The notes under the pieces: generated by a model
The model's database searches: none
What the model was told of the DNA's origin: nothing
The model's input: the letters and a program-made list of their open reading frames with translations, nothing else
Program-made: the position numbers and the translations under genes
Source of the DNA: Torymus aiolomorphi
Lineage: Eukaryota > Arthropoda > Insecta > Hymenoptera > Torymidae
Direction of reading: 5' to 3'
Length of the DNA stretch: 64,000 nucleotides
NCBI GenBank assembly: GCA_036365515.1
Contig: CM070873.1
Span: 222,568,876-222,632,875, forward strand
Shown: positions 11,710-23,190 of the stretch, piece after piece
How the letters are laid out: the number at the start of each line of letters is the position of its first letter
How positions within the stretch are numbered: position 1 is the stretch's first letter

Positions 11710-12095
11710 TTAACGGGATTCCATGGTCCCACCATTACCGACCGAGCAATTCACATAGTTTCAATCAGATTATAAAAAAAATACGTCGAATCATACAAAA
11801 TCAAGAGAACACTCTTCTGTGTTTTTTAACGTTCTAACACCCAGTCAAAGTTTGGAGTCGGAATATCAAGCCGTTTTTTCAAAAACTTTGAACGAAATTA
11901 AATTTCGTTTTGTTCAAAGTTTTTGCAAAAACGACTTGATATTTCGACTCCAAACTTTGACTGGATGATAGAACGTTAAAAAACACAGAAGAGTGTTCTC
12001 TTGATTTTTTGTGATTCGACGTATTTTATTTTTAATCAGCTTAAAACTGTGTGAATTGCTCGATCGGTAATGGTACGAGTATGGCATCCCCTTAA
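11710..12095. mobile_element. TTAA-flanked long foldback element A
   Basis: Almost the whole 386 bp folds on itself. The left end TTAACGGGATTCCATGG mirrors the right end GGCATCCCCTTAA, the arms continue with small gaps through ATTACCGA(C/T)CGAGCAATTCACA, and they meet at an AT-rich centre near 11895-11905. TTAA (11710-11713 and 12092-12095) marks both borders. No open frame is present, so it is non-autonomous. TTAA suggests piggyBac or Sola3-type mobilisation. A transcript through it would make a long, nearly perfect double-stranded RNA. Confidence 0.75.
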
Positions 12096-12518
12096 GAGTG
12101 TGTAATAGTCCTCCTTTATCATTGACCCTGTTTTATCGCCAGGACATGTAAAAATAATTAATATAAAAAAAATTAATAGTTATTTACGTCTTAAACAAAT
12201 TCGGTTGCTCTTCGTAATCCTGAAATACATCATTCTACAGAGTTTTGAGGGAGAAATCGACGACGTCTTTGTTTATTCTTGGAACGAAATTTCATTTAAA
12301 TTTCATTTAATTTTCATTCATTTTCGTTCCAAGAATAAATAAAGACGTCGTCGTTTTTTGCCTCAAAACTTTGTTGAACGATGTATTATAGGATTATGGA
12401 GGGCAACTGAATTTATTCAAGGCGTAAATCACTATTCTTTTTTTATATTCACTACTTTTACATGTTCCGCCGATAAAACAGTGTTAGTATAGTAAAGTAC
12501 AGTGCAGCATCCCCTTAA
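12092..12518. mobile_element. TTAA-flanked long foldback element B
   Basis: Arms of about 175 bp (12128-12303 and 12307-12482) are near-perfect inverted copies. They carry CTGTTTTATCG...CATGTAAAAA at the outer side and meet at an AT-rich centre. The right border reads GCAGCATCCCCTTAA, matching the right border of element A. The left TTAA (12092-12095) is the same four bases that close element A, so the two elements share one target sequence. The left terminal 30 bp has drifted from the right terminal 30 bp. Confidence 0.7.
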
Positions 12519-12720
12519 AATATCCAGTCAATAAGTCATTGTTTATGTATTTCCATTGATTGCTCAAAGAAATTCTTATTGAAAATTCTATATGTCTATC
12601 GAAATAAGCTCAATAATATTCTGAATGCAGAAAAAGCCTATATGTATGATTGAAGATATTCTTTAGTATATTTCCATTTTTATTGAAAGCAGAAAATTTT
12701 CTACGACGAACAGATGCGTA
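12519..12720. other. AT-rich spacer
   Basis: Short AT-rich stretch with no recognisable feature. Confidence 0.5.
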
Positions 12721-14180
12721 GTTGACAGACGCCGCGCGTCTTTGCTAAATATACGGCACTCGTGCAAGTTCAAACTTGTTCGTTGGATGATTGCAGGAAA
12801 GCTGACCCACTTTCTCACTCCCCCATTTTTCCTCTACCTTTCCCAGCACACGTGCGAGCCTACAAACCCGAATTAATCTTACGACCGTCGGTTGAGACTC
12901 AATGGTCTCAAGTGAAATTGCACCGTTCACGCAAAGCCTTAGCGACATAATTAGTTTATAGCACAGGGGCTGTTTGCACCTTGCCGAAAAGGCGACAAAC
13001 GAGAGACCGGCAAGTGAGAACTTACACACGGATTATCCCTGGACAAATGCGGGAAACCCAGTTGTAAATGTGTCATGTACCGCGATTTGAGTACGTCCTC
13101 GCCCTCTTGGACTTCGCATCCACTTTGGCACAAGTGCGCTTGAACAAGTTTGAACGTGTTCGTCTTACGTATCGTAAAGCTCCTTCGAGGGAGGTCTTCG
13201 TCTTTATCGATATACTTGCCTTCGGGCTGTGGACTGTCGCCAAGGGCTCTTCCCGAATGTTTCGACAAACTGTAAATTCAGAGTTGGGTTAATCCTCAGT
13301 TTCGTGTACCAAATCATAGGGCCGTTACTGTTTCTTCACGGGGTGCCCAGGAACAAGTTCAGACAAGTTTGTCGCGAACTGTGAAACTTGCCAAAGCGCT
13401 AGACAGCTCTATATTGGGGACTTTCTCATTTTTGAGTTATATTTAAAAATTTTGAACACTCAAAAAACTAATTTCCGCCCCTCTTGTTCGTAAGTAGGCC
13501 TCGAGAAAATAAGTAGGACAGCGTAGCGGGGATCGGTTACGCGCAGGCCTCTCAAAAGCGTGCTTCACTCGCATATACAATGTATTTGTGCGCGGCGGCG
13601 GGATTGAGATCTGCCCCCTTTTCAAGCCTCCCCCGGCGCGCACACACACACACGCAACCTGCAGGCTCACCAGTCAGTGGCTCCAGAATTAATGACCTTG
13701 AATTCACACGACCAATAATCCTCCTATTTTCGACTTCTTCTCCCTTTTTCCTCTTTTCTCTGTGTCCTCCGCCGACTTGGAAACAGGTACAACGTGGCGA
13801 TCACGCGGGGGAGGTCGAACGTGACGATTGCGTTTTTTCGGGCTTGCGCGCTATTTATTCTTCGTCTCCTTTGCTTTTTTTTAATAGGCACCGGGAATTC
13901 GCTGGTCAGACCGGTCGCCGCGCCGCACCGACGCATAAAGGGATCTTACGTGTGTGTGTGTAGGTGTCCAGGAATTTCTTCACGAGGGTGAAAACAAGAC
14001 GGCGGGGAGAGAGGCTTGTGGGAAGAGAGGAGAAAAACAAGTGGAAAATCGTTTTTCGCCGCTTACACGCCAAGCGTTTATTGATCCTCTTTTACGCTCG
14101 TGCGAATGCAAGCCCCACGTGTGTTAATAATGGCTGTGAAATGAATATGGAGACGTGAGTGATGCTTATAGCGATGGCCG
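12721..14180. other. CpG-rich island with clustered CAAGTT/AACTTG palindromes
   Basis: The first half holds several versions of one palindromic motif: GCAAGTT-CA-AACTTGT at 12764-12779, CAAGTGAGAACTT at about 13011-13023, GAACAAGTT-TG-AACGTGTTC at 13142-13161, and a partial form near 13351-13380. The 13142 copy is followed by CGTCTTACG, close to the CGTCTTTCG that follows the copy at 56857. The second half (13500-14180) is ordinary CpG-rich island with a short CA run (13641-13653). No gene is seen. Confidence 0.5.
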
Positions 14181-14600
14181 AAGGTCGTGGACGAAAATAT
14201 TCTCGTGTCATTAACTTGCTCTTTTGTTGTAGTAAGCAATGATTTTGCACATTCCATAGAACACTTTTTATCAATTTATATATTCAAATTCGACATGCAC
14301 ATATTGAGTAATTATTAACGCTTCGACTTTCTATATTTCATATGACTAAAAATTGAATTCTTGAGAATTATTGTAACACATTTGAAAAGAAAAATGGTTT
14401 TAATAAAGTTAGTTTATAGTTTACTAAACTACTTTTACCTATATTTAAAAATAGAAATTAAACGAAGTAATTGTTTATACTTTTCTTTTATATATTACAT
14501 TCAATGCTTCCAAATAACATAAATTGTTAAGTTCAACCAATCTATATAAATCACAATAAAAATAATCTAGCTTCCAAGTCGCTCCGATACATGAAAGCGA
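14181..14600. other. AT-rich spacer
   Basis: AT-rich sequence; nothing recognisable. Confidence 0.55.
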
Positions 14601-15327
14601 TAACCGCGCAATATTTATCAACGCAACGCAGGAAGCTAGATGCCGGCTCTGGCGGCAATCGGCGTTTCTTTTTTTTATCTTCCGAAGCAACACTTTTTTT
14701 TCACGAACCCACGCGACCCTTTTCGAGTTTGTAAACACACATGCGAGCGATATGCGCTGCGTCCTCGACTTCCGTTCGTTCACTCGCTCTTCCTCGCTCT
14801 CTTTAGTGAATTTCGCGATTTCCGTTCAAGCTCAAGGCCAAAAGCGACCGTTGCTCATTTCACGCTACGGGCGATAAATCCTCTCCTCCTTCTCCACCTC
14901 CTCTCCTCTCTTTCTCCGCGTCTCCCCGTTTTTACGTATATACATAATACATACGCGCCCGCAGGAATGCCATTAGCGATTTCTGGTTCAAATTCGCCCG
15001 GCGGCCCAAATCTGCCTGGAGCGCGCGTGGTTACCGTAATAAAATGCCTACCCGAGTAAGTACCTACACGCGTGATTTTTGGAGAGGGGCGACACACAAG
15101 TAATGATCTAGCGAGGAGTAGGAGGAGGGGACAGCGGCGCATGCTATACGTATTACATAATTGCAGCTTCGCGCGGGTATTGCTCTCACCTCGACACGTG
15201 CGCGTGTATGTGTGTACCTATGCGTACATATAAGCTAGGAGTGCGATATCTTCGACTGTCGGCGCGCGGGGCGTCATTAAGGAAAACTGGTTTGACACGC
15301 ACGTGAGAATTTTGGGGTCCGGACAGA

Positions 15328-15369
<42 letters not shown>

Positions 15370-15620
15370 TCAACTTTGCGAGACGCCGACGGACTATTGC
15401 TATAAGCTCTCTATCCGTTCCGGCTTTGGCCTCGCTCTGCATATCTTTCGTCGCTCCCGCTATCTCGCATCTCTTCCGTGATTCTACTGTAAAAATGAAA
15501 ATCCCTTTAAATTTCGGTCCGATTTCACCGATCCGGCCGGGCCTTCGCACGCACGTCGAAGTTTCGGAGGGTCACCAGCGGCGGCGAGGGTGGATCTATA
15601 AGAAGAGATCCGACGCGCAT
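14601..15620. other. CpG-rich island with CA microsatellite
   Basis: CpG-rich island with (CA)n at 15325-15369. A plus-strand frame ends just past a consensus donor-like GTAAGT (15056-15061). With no supporting acceptor or protein similarity this is probably coincidental. No gene is called. Confidence 0.45.
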
Positions 15621-16140
15621 AATTATGTGAAAAGTTATTTACTACTCTTAAAGTATGCCTAACATTTCAATTTGTATGTTTCCCTTTCAGCGACAATAAG
15701 TTTTGGAATATAAGTATGTGATGGAATTTTATTTTTATGAAAATGACGGGGAAATTTTATTTTTAACTAACTGCAGGTAACAATCATTTGTATAATATAG
15801 TTACGCCTATATACTGATTAACGATTTCAATTATTATGCTATTAAATTACATATAGTTCTTTTTTTATTATTTATATGGAAACGATTAAGTAATACAGGT
15901 GCTCCAAGATGACAATTTATTAATTATACTAATATAATTGAATTAATCGTTGTAAACATTAAATTATACTATCTTATTATTAAATGGATTATATGGTGAA
16001 GTATAAACAGCCAGTAAAAACACACGTCATATAGTTTATTAATATTAGGCTTGCCACGAACTTATTGACTCTACTGCACATACCAATCAATCATTTGAAT
16101 TTTACAATATTTGAAAACAACGTTTACCGACCACAAACAG
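15621..16140. other. AT-rich spacer
   Basis: AT-rich sequence; nothing recognisable. Confidence 0.55.
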
Positions 16141-16715
16141 CCTAAGCCCGGCACATCATCGAAAGAAAACGCCGCCCGGCTCGTTCCCGCCTAAACCGTG
16201 CAGCATCGGCCGCGCTCGGGCCGGCTCGGCTCGTTTTATCATCAATCCACGTCGGCGCGTCGCGATATTTCCAGATCTCGCCCATTAGAATGTTGATCGC
16301 GTATACGCACATACTTATTATAGAGTCGGCGCGCTCTATCCATGTCAGATTGCGCGTATACGGACAGCGGCGGCGTAGTCGGCGAGATTTCGGGAGGATG
16401 CGCTTTCGTGTGTTGCTGGGTACGTGGTAGCGGTACATTAACCGTCGACTCTCCTCCCTCCGGCGGCTTCATTCCTCTCGCTGCGATCCTCTTTTTTCGT
16501 CGATCCCTCTCCTCTCTCTTTAACTTTTGCCGCGTGCGCGCGCACCTCCTTCGCGGACTCTTCGGAGAGAGAACGAAAGAATAAGAGGGAGAGCGAGATC
16601 TTTTCATCTCGCGCCCTTTTTCTCCTCTCCGCGGACGCCCTTTATCTCCCTCTGCGCTCTCGTGCATTTCTTTCTCGAGGGTAGGAGATGCAACTATCTT
16701 CCTCGCTCTCTCTTT

Positions 16716-16717
<2 letters not shown>
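16141..16717. other. CpG-rich island
   Basis: CpG-rich island that grades into CT-rich sequence just before a GA microsatellite. The 176-residue minus-strand frame begins in the serine/leucine translation of that microsatellite and is low complexity. No gene is seen. Confidence 0.5.

Positions 16718-16764
<47 letters not shown>
16718..16764. repeat. (GA)n microsatellite
   Basis: About 23 GA units. A short CTCTCTCTTTC lies directly upstream, so the locus can form a small hairpin. GA tracts are binding sites for GAGA-type factors in insects. Confidence 0.95.
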
Positions 16765-16768
<4 letters not shown>

Positions 16769-17709
16769 ACAAGTAACGAACTCTCGAGTCTCAAGATATC
16801 GATCTTGGTGCGTTTTTTTTTTTTGTTGGCCAGCACCAAAATTGATGTTTACCAGGCTTTGGCGTGTTTATTTTCTAGCCGATTTACCTTGTATGCCTAC
16901 ACTGGTTTACTCTAAATGTAAATACGATTTTACCAATTAAGCTGTTAATTCTTTAATTATTGAACAAATTACCATTATGAATCTAAATCATTTTTTAAGA
17001 TTTCTACTGTAACTGCGTCCGAATAATATGTTAATTTACATGAATTATTTATATATAATTGACAAAAAGGATAAGATAAGAGAGTTAAATATAAGATGCA
17101 TTTAACTGCATTACTGTTTGTTGTTTTATGTGAGTTCCGTGTCATGCAATATGCGATTATTTGAATAAAAAAATGATATTGAAAACGTTAATAAATTGAT
17201 ATTTAGTCATAAACATCATTGTATCCTTCAGATTCCAAAAGCATATTAATACTATAAAAATAAGCAGGAATCCAGTTGATATGTGCGCTATGGCGTTGGT
17301 AATCAGCATCTCTATATGTGGCCGCACGTGGCGGAAGAGAAAGATAGAGAACGAGGCGCGTCGACCCCCAAAAGCGCGGGAATCCGCGCTAGGTGTTGCC
17401 GCGATAGCGAACGCTCCAGAGATACAAGCAGCTGTACGGCGCACCTTGCGGCCTCGTGGACCAATATTGACTTCTCATTCGTGCGAAATTGGGATAATCC
17501 TTCCGGATTCCGAGAAGAAATCTCTCATAATTAAATTTTAATCATGGGATTAACATCGCCCTCGATTACAATCTAATCAATTAATTAAATGTATAGCAAG
17601 ATTATATCGATAGAAGTGTGTTATAAGAATGCTCGGCACGTAGTGAAAACTTCACTACTGACCATTATCACGATTTATCAGATGAAGGTAAAATCCAAAT
17701 ACATTAGAA
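16765..17709. other. AT-rich spacer with a small GC-rich patch (about 17280-17540)
   Basis: AT-rich on both sides of a patch with higher GC and overlapping frames of 83-95 residues on both strands. The patch includes GCCGCACGTGGCGGAAG (CACGTG E-box near 17325). No domain is recognised and no gene is called. Confidence 0.45.
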
Positions 17710-19415
17710 CCCGTGTAGAAATTCAAAAAGGATTGAGGCAGGAATCTGCTAGGGATTCCCTGCAACTAGTAGGAATCCTGTAGGGAATCCTATTTGGATC
17801 CCGACCGGGTGGTGTCCCACTTTTTTCTGAGATTCGGATGGGGAAATCCGATAAGAATCGGGACTACTTCTCGAGTACAATTCGATCGTGATTTTAATTA
17901 TATTCTACGATGAAATATCTATATATTATTAATTAACGAACAATTACTTAATGTTGTATAATTCATTTCTTACCAAACAAAAAAATCGTTATTTGTTTAA
18001 ATTAAATTAAAATTAATTTATATTAATAACGATCATTTATTAATAAAAAATAGTAAATAAAAGCGATTGTTAATAAATAAAATATAAATAATAATACGGA
18101 TATAAAAAAAAAACTTATCTTCATTTTCGCGCTTATTATTAATTATTTAATATATTTTACACGTTATGCACAAGTTAATGTTTATTTAAATGTTTATTAA
18201 ATTGAATATTGCTATTGAAATTAATTATTTTTAATTTATAACGTTATTTATATGCATATTAAATTATAGAAACTCTGAAATTGTAAATAAAGAAATTAAA
18301 AAAATTTTGATGTCACCGGGATTTGAACCTTGGTCCTTTCAGCTGCTAGTCCAACGCCTTAACCATTACTCTAAGATGGGTATTGGTATACACAGTTCTG
18401 ATTACGACACTTGCATATAGTTCAACCTTCTTTACTTTTATTATATAATAATTATTATAAATAACAAAAAATAAATATTAATAGGACTTAAATATTCCTA
18501 TCATTAATCAAATGTTTTAAACAAATGGGCCAATCTATTGAAAAATTATTATTTATTATTCTTACATGTTAAATATGACTTTCACAAGATTTCCCTATTA
18601 GAATCAGGTTCGGTTTCCCGAGCTCTCTGTGGGTAAAACAGAAATCTGCTGACAACTTCGTAAATCAGATCCGATACTGCCTAGGAAATCTAATTTGAAA
18701 ATTTTAGTAAAACCCTAGCGGAAATATTTTTGTTCAGAAAAGTTTGAACTATTAATAAGAGTTATAAACTGTTAAAAATAGTTATAAAATGTAGGATTTT
18801 GGGCGTTACTAATTATTTATAACTATAACATTTTTTAACAGTTAATAATAGTTATTAAATTATTCAATAACTATTAAATATTTATCAATTATTATTATTA
18901 ATATAATAATACTTTTATATTAGTAATTAATAATTAAATAAAAAACTAATAACTAAAAGTATTAACTAATATAATTAATTATTAATTGATTATTATGACT
19001 AGAATAATATGGTTGTTAAAAAATTATTAATTACTAATTATCATTATTAATAATAATAATTTAATAATTATTCAATTTTTCTTAAATATATCTTATTCTT
19101 AGTAATACCCATTAGAATCTGTTTCGCTTTTCTGGTTAATTTCCTTAATTTTCCTAAGAGCGGAATACACGTAGGATTCCTATCCGTTATTTTATTTAAG
19201 AGCAGCGCCACCTGCTGACTTCTGTAAATTTTGGGGAGTTCTGACCGGATTCTGTCGAGGAAAACTAATGTTCGTTTGAGGTTATGTAGATTCGAGGATA
19301 ACAAACAGGGTTCTGGTCGGATCCCAGTAAGTTTTACGCATTTAGGGACGAAACGTGGATAACTTACCGGGATCCCGTCAAATGTCGGGAGGACTCGGGG
19401 AGATTTCTACACGGG
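17710..19415. mobile_element. 1.7 kb element with CCCGTGTAGAAAT terminal inverted repeats
   Basis: The left end CCCGTGTAGAAAT (17710-17722) is inverted at the right end ATTTCTACACGGG (19403-19415). GGGATCC/GGAATCC-type words recur inside near both ends. Two internal segments (about 18596-18720 and 19108-19290) look like diverged direct copies: both contain TTAGAATC followed by a CTGCTGAC(AA)CTTC-like word and GTAAAT. The middle is extremely AT-rich. A tRNA-like sequence sits at 18311-18382. A 78-residue lysine-rich minus-strand frame (19068-19304) lies in one of the repeats and shows no transposase motif. No clear target duplication is visible, so the class is unknown. Confidence 0.55.
18311..18382 (-). 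pseudogene. tRNA-like sequence (degenerate)
   Basis: Read on the minus strand, it has a D-arm-like TAGAGTAATGGTTAAGGC, an anticodon-arm-like TTGGACTAGCAGCTGAA (loop CTAGCAG, formal anticodon AGC) and a T-arm/B-box-like GGTTCAAATCCCGG. The T stem has two mismatches, the anticodon stem is broken, and the acceptor ends do not pair. The GGTTAAGGC D-loop is of the Ser/Leu kind while the formal anticodon would be Ala, so a functional tRNA is unlikely. It lies inside the 1.7 kb repeat, which suggests a tRNA-derived SINE head or an inserted tRNA pseudogene. Confidence 0.5.
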
Positions 19416-20580
19416 AAGTATTTCCGTTTCTCTACAGTGCTTTCAAAAGAACAAACGAAAAACTTCACTCTCCGCGCATTATTATGTCGGGCCAGCACAA
19501 TCACGACTCTTATCACTTTACAGCTCCGGGGAATGCAGACGAAGTACGCGGACTCGCCGTTCCCACATCCCTATGCGCGCAACCGAATCTCGCATGCACG
19601 GCGCCAGCGCGCTTATCTTCCTTTGTGTAGTTTATATTACGTGCACGCTGCTTCCCTTCGAGAAAAAAAAAACACCGAACACGCATTTTCGTGAAAAAAG
19701 GAAAATCGAAGCCCCGTATCTTCTCTTCAACTTCCGTTGAAGCTGAAGATCCCGAGAAGAGAGAGAATGAAAACGGTCCCGCATCTACGGCACGATCTCG
19801 TCGGTGGTCGCCCGCGTTTAACGCTCGAGAATAATGGCCAGAGACAGAGAAAAGGGTCAGCTTGTGTGTGTGTGTGTGCACATACGTCGCGGGAGGAGAA
19901 GGGAAACGTTCTACGGGGCGGCGATTAATTTCTTGTGAAGACCGGTAAACGAAGTGTGTAACGTACGCATCCAAGAGGAAGAGCGCTGTCGAAGTCGTGA
20001 TCATCGCTTGAGAAACCCGATAGCGGGGCCCGGTTGAAGATGAAGTTAAGCGCTTCTTTGTGTTGCGTCGAGCGCAGTTAAAAAGATTTTTCGGTCGGAC
20101 CGCTAATGGGTTAATTTTGTTGATTTACGCGGGTGAAGCTCCTCCCACTTGATATAAATTTATGGGATAGATGGGGTATATTTGTACGCTTAAAGATGTT
20201 TATAATCTGAAATTTATTGTTTCTAACTAAAAAAACATATGAATGTGAAGTAAGAGGGATATTTATGACCGTGTATAGTGACGTTCCTTAAACGATGCAA
20301 ACTATAAAGTCATTAAATTACTAACTACTTATAAGAACGTTATCATTTTTAACGTGCAAATTAAGACAACGAATCAAGTTACCGCGGAACAAATTTTAAG
20401 TAAATAAAATTTGATCCTCGCGTCAAGACCCACCTTATAAAGTGACTTCAAAGAAACAGGACCGGCTTTTGGTCGTAAAAAATGTTCAAAAACAAAAAAT
20501 ATTATATAGGATTTTCCCGAAAAAAGCTCCCAACTGTTTCGTTCACGCTCATAACTTAAAAATTCCAACCCTATTGTACA
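19416..20580. other. CpG-rich island (19416-20130) and AT-rich spacer
   Basis: The island contains a short GT run (19863-19880) and ATAATGGCC near 19833. The minus-strand 163-residue frame includes a histidine/threonine-rich translation of that GT run. From about 20160 the sequence is AT-rich. No gene is seen. Confidence 0.5.
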
Positions 20581-21400
20581 ACATTTGATTAAGAGATAAA
20601 ATCAGTTCTTCGCCGAACTCTTCGCAATCCACCTCGAAAATCCAGCTCTAAATCAGACAAACTCTCCTTATGGTCACTGCGCGAAGCGTACGCACACACG
20701 CGACCGAATCGAATGACTCTTTTCTCTCCCGCGTGGCAAATGTAAATCTCGGTCGGAGGGTTAAAAAAAGAAGCGCGAGACAAGACAACAGGGACTGCTC
20801 GCCTCCTCCTCCTTCTTCTTTCTCTCATAAGTATTCTTACGGGCGAGGCGGGCGGTTAGCAGCCTCGGATAGCAACAACTCAGGACGACGACGTGCGGGC
20901 CCACCGAGCGCGCGCGCGCGCATTTTCGTTGGTTCGCTCGCGCGCGAACGCTGGACCAGTCCCGCGCGGCCGGGACTGGTTATGTATGAGTATAATAACT
21001 TCGCTGGTGTGTAGTCGCCCCGACAAAGGGTCCCGCGCTCCTCTTCGTCTTCGGGCAGTGCGCTTCTTCCTACTCTCTCCGCGCGTTTGGCTTTGCGCTC
21101 TTTCTTTCCTCGGCCGAGAGAGCCTGTATGCACACACACATACACATGCGTACACTATAGCCAAGATGTTAGGAGAAGACAGTGGAGGAGAATCTGGGAA
21201 AAATAATACCAAGAAGGATGCTCGGCGTGGGGGTTTGCGAAGAGTAGAATTAATATTTATTCGTCGAGGCCAGACGAACACAGGAAAAGAAAGTCGGGGT
21301 GGGTTTGAAGTTCAGAGGCGCCTTTTAGCAAACGTTTCAGGGAAAAGCCGAGGGCTAGAAGATAGAGAATGAGGCGTGACTTCACTGAAATTTGTTTCTG
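20581..21400. other. CpG-rich island with perfect hairpin
   Basis: A perfect hairpin, ACCAGTCCCG (20955-20964) and CGGGACTGGT (20971-20980) around a 6-nt loop, sits just after a CG-rich run (20909-20921). Short CA runs lie near 21131-21146. Four overlapping frames of 100-160 residues on both strands are arginine/serine/alanine-rich shadows of composition. Read as noncoding. Confidence 0.5.
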
Positions 21401-21890
21401 TTGGAAAAAATGAGGTTTGGGGGGTTTTGGAGCAATGCGTTTGTTATACGCGTGTCATAATTGGGAAGTAATTTCCATTATTTCCTATGTGGGAAATTTG
21501 GTGTAACAAATGATTCTAGATGAAATGAATTCGAAGAAGTGTATCTCTTTTAAGGGATGTTAGGAATGACTTGTGCATTTTCTCGCTCTTATCTTGATCT
21601 TATTTATTTTGAAACTTATTTAATGTACTTCAATCCATTCATATGATTATCGCATGATAACATTTTATATACCAATTCCTGTTTATTTATAAAAAAAAAA
21701 AGAGGTTGAATTGCAAATCCACCAAAGAAAGTATTACGTATGAGAAAAAGTAAATAAAAAAATAAATCCACCTGTTCGACAGAATACTTTAAAGGGCTTA
21801 CAGTCCGATGGTTACGTAAGGTTCTGGGAGGCAAAACTAATATTTAATCCTTTGTGGAAAAAAAGGAGAAACGAGAAGAAAGAAGAGAAA
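21401..21890. other. AT-rich spacer
   Basis: AT-rich sequence; nothing recognisable. Confidence 0.55.
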
Positions 21891-22760
21891 AAGAAACGTG
21901 TGAAGTCACCGTGATTTTTTAACGGGCGGAGAGGCTAAAGATAGAGGAAAAAGGTATATAGGTAGCTCGAGCGTGGACCGGAGAAAAATCCGGACCTACC
22001 TTGACTATCGAGGTCCTTCAAACATTCCTGCGAAGTAAACAGACCCCCTACCCACGCACGCGAGCACGCACCTAAACGCGCGCATCTATCTTCGACTTCC
22101 CCCCACTCGCGCTCGCGGCTTATTTTGGTATCGGTCCCACGTCGCTTCTCCTCCGGTGCACTTTATACTTCGACTTCTCTCCTCTTCTCTCGTTTATACT
22201 CACGTGACTTCTGGGAAAACGCGCGCACGGGCCTCGCATCGTAAAACGCGTCCGCGCGCGTCCCTTTTACCGGGGCCTCTCTTCAACTTCACACACACAC
22301 ACACACGTGTATAAATTCCTCATTTACCACGGCTCGAGCGGGCGAGATAAAGAGCGCGCGAGCGTTTTCTCCCTGGGGGCTCTTGAAGTTTTCCTTTTGA
22401 AAAAATTTTTATTGCCACGGCCGGTGAATTGTACCGGCGATCGCGCGATAATCCCCTTCACGAAGCGGGATCACTTTTTGAGCCGCCGAAGTTTACACAC
22501 AATGGAAGTCAAAGGTTCACTTGCTGCGTCCGCGCGACTGCGCTTTGAAGACCATGCGAGCGAGTTTTTTTTTATGTCTTTACGCCGAATGCAGTTTAGT
22601 GGATGCTTACGGGAACCCAAAATCCCGGCGACAAAAACGACGTTGAAAGAATTTATTGCCGCTTCAATTCGACGTGGAAGTTTTCTTACACTGGCCGACT
22701 TTTCTCTCACCTTATACTTCATGCACTTCACGTGTCCGTCACGCTGTGCTGACAGTATTT
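21891..22760. other. CpG-rich island with short CA repeat
   Basis: CpG-rich island with (CA)n at 22288-22306. A 152-residue plus-strand frame runs from 22307 to 22765 and a minus-strand frame overlaps it. Neither shows recognisable domains, so neither is called. Confidence 0.45.
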
Positions 22761-23190
22761 ACTGATTTCCCAAACTTTATATGGACGATTGTTATATATA
22801 AGAAGTGTAAAATATGTAAGCGATCCTTGGAAAGAATTCGACATGGAATTTCGCATCGCAATGTGCTTGTTTACTTCTCATGTTTCATGCTTACATATTG
22901 CTGTAACAATGATATTATAACGTTGCCGATTTTTATTATCAATATTATAATATTTTCTAACTTTTTATTGAAAAACTTAAATTTTTGAATTGAAATTATC
23001 AATTATTGTGATAAAATCCAGCTCAATAGGTATTGTATTTCATATAATAAGCACTGTAAAATAAAAAAAAAGTCAATTGCTTGAATGTCAGACTTACTTT
23101 ACTGCTCTATAGACAGAATCACATTGATAAGCAAGCATATACGAAAGAATGTGACACCTCGCAAAGTAGGCACTTAAAGGTCAATAAATC
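22761..23190. other. AT-rich spacer
   Basis: AT-rich sequence; nothing recognisable. Confidence 0.55.

Noticed and set aside
15051..15061. Splice-donor-like GTAAGT at the end of an open frame
   Set aside because: Isolated; no matching acceptor, promoter or recognisable protein. Similar isolated donors at 25899, 28727, 47454 and 48924 were set aside for the same reason.
19068..19304. 78-residue lysine-rich frame in the 1.7 kb element as a transposase remnant
   Set aside because: No DDE, zinc-finger or reverse-transcriptase motif visible, and the same sequence recurs in diverged form at about 18.6 kb without an open frame.
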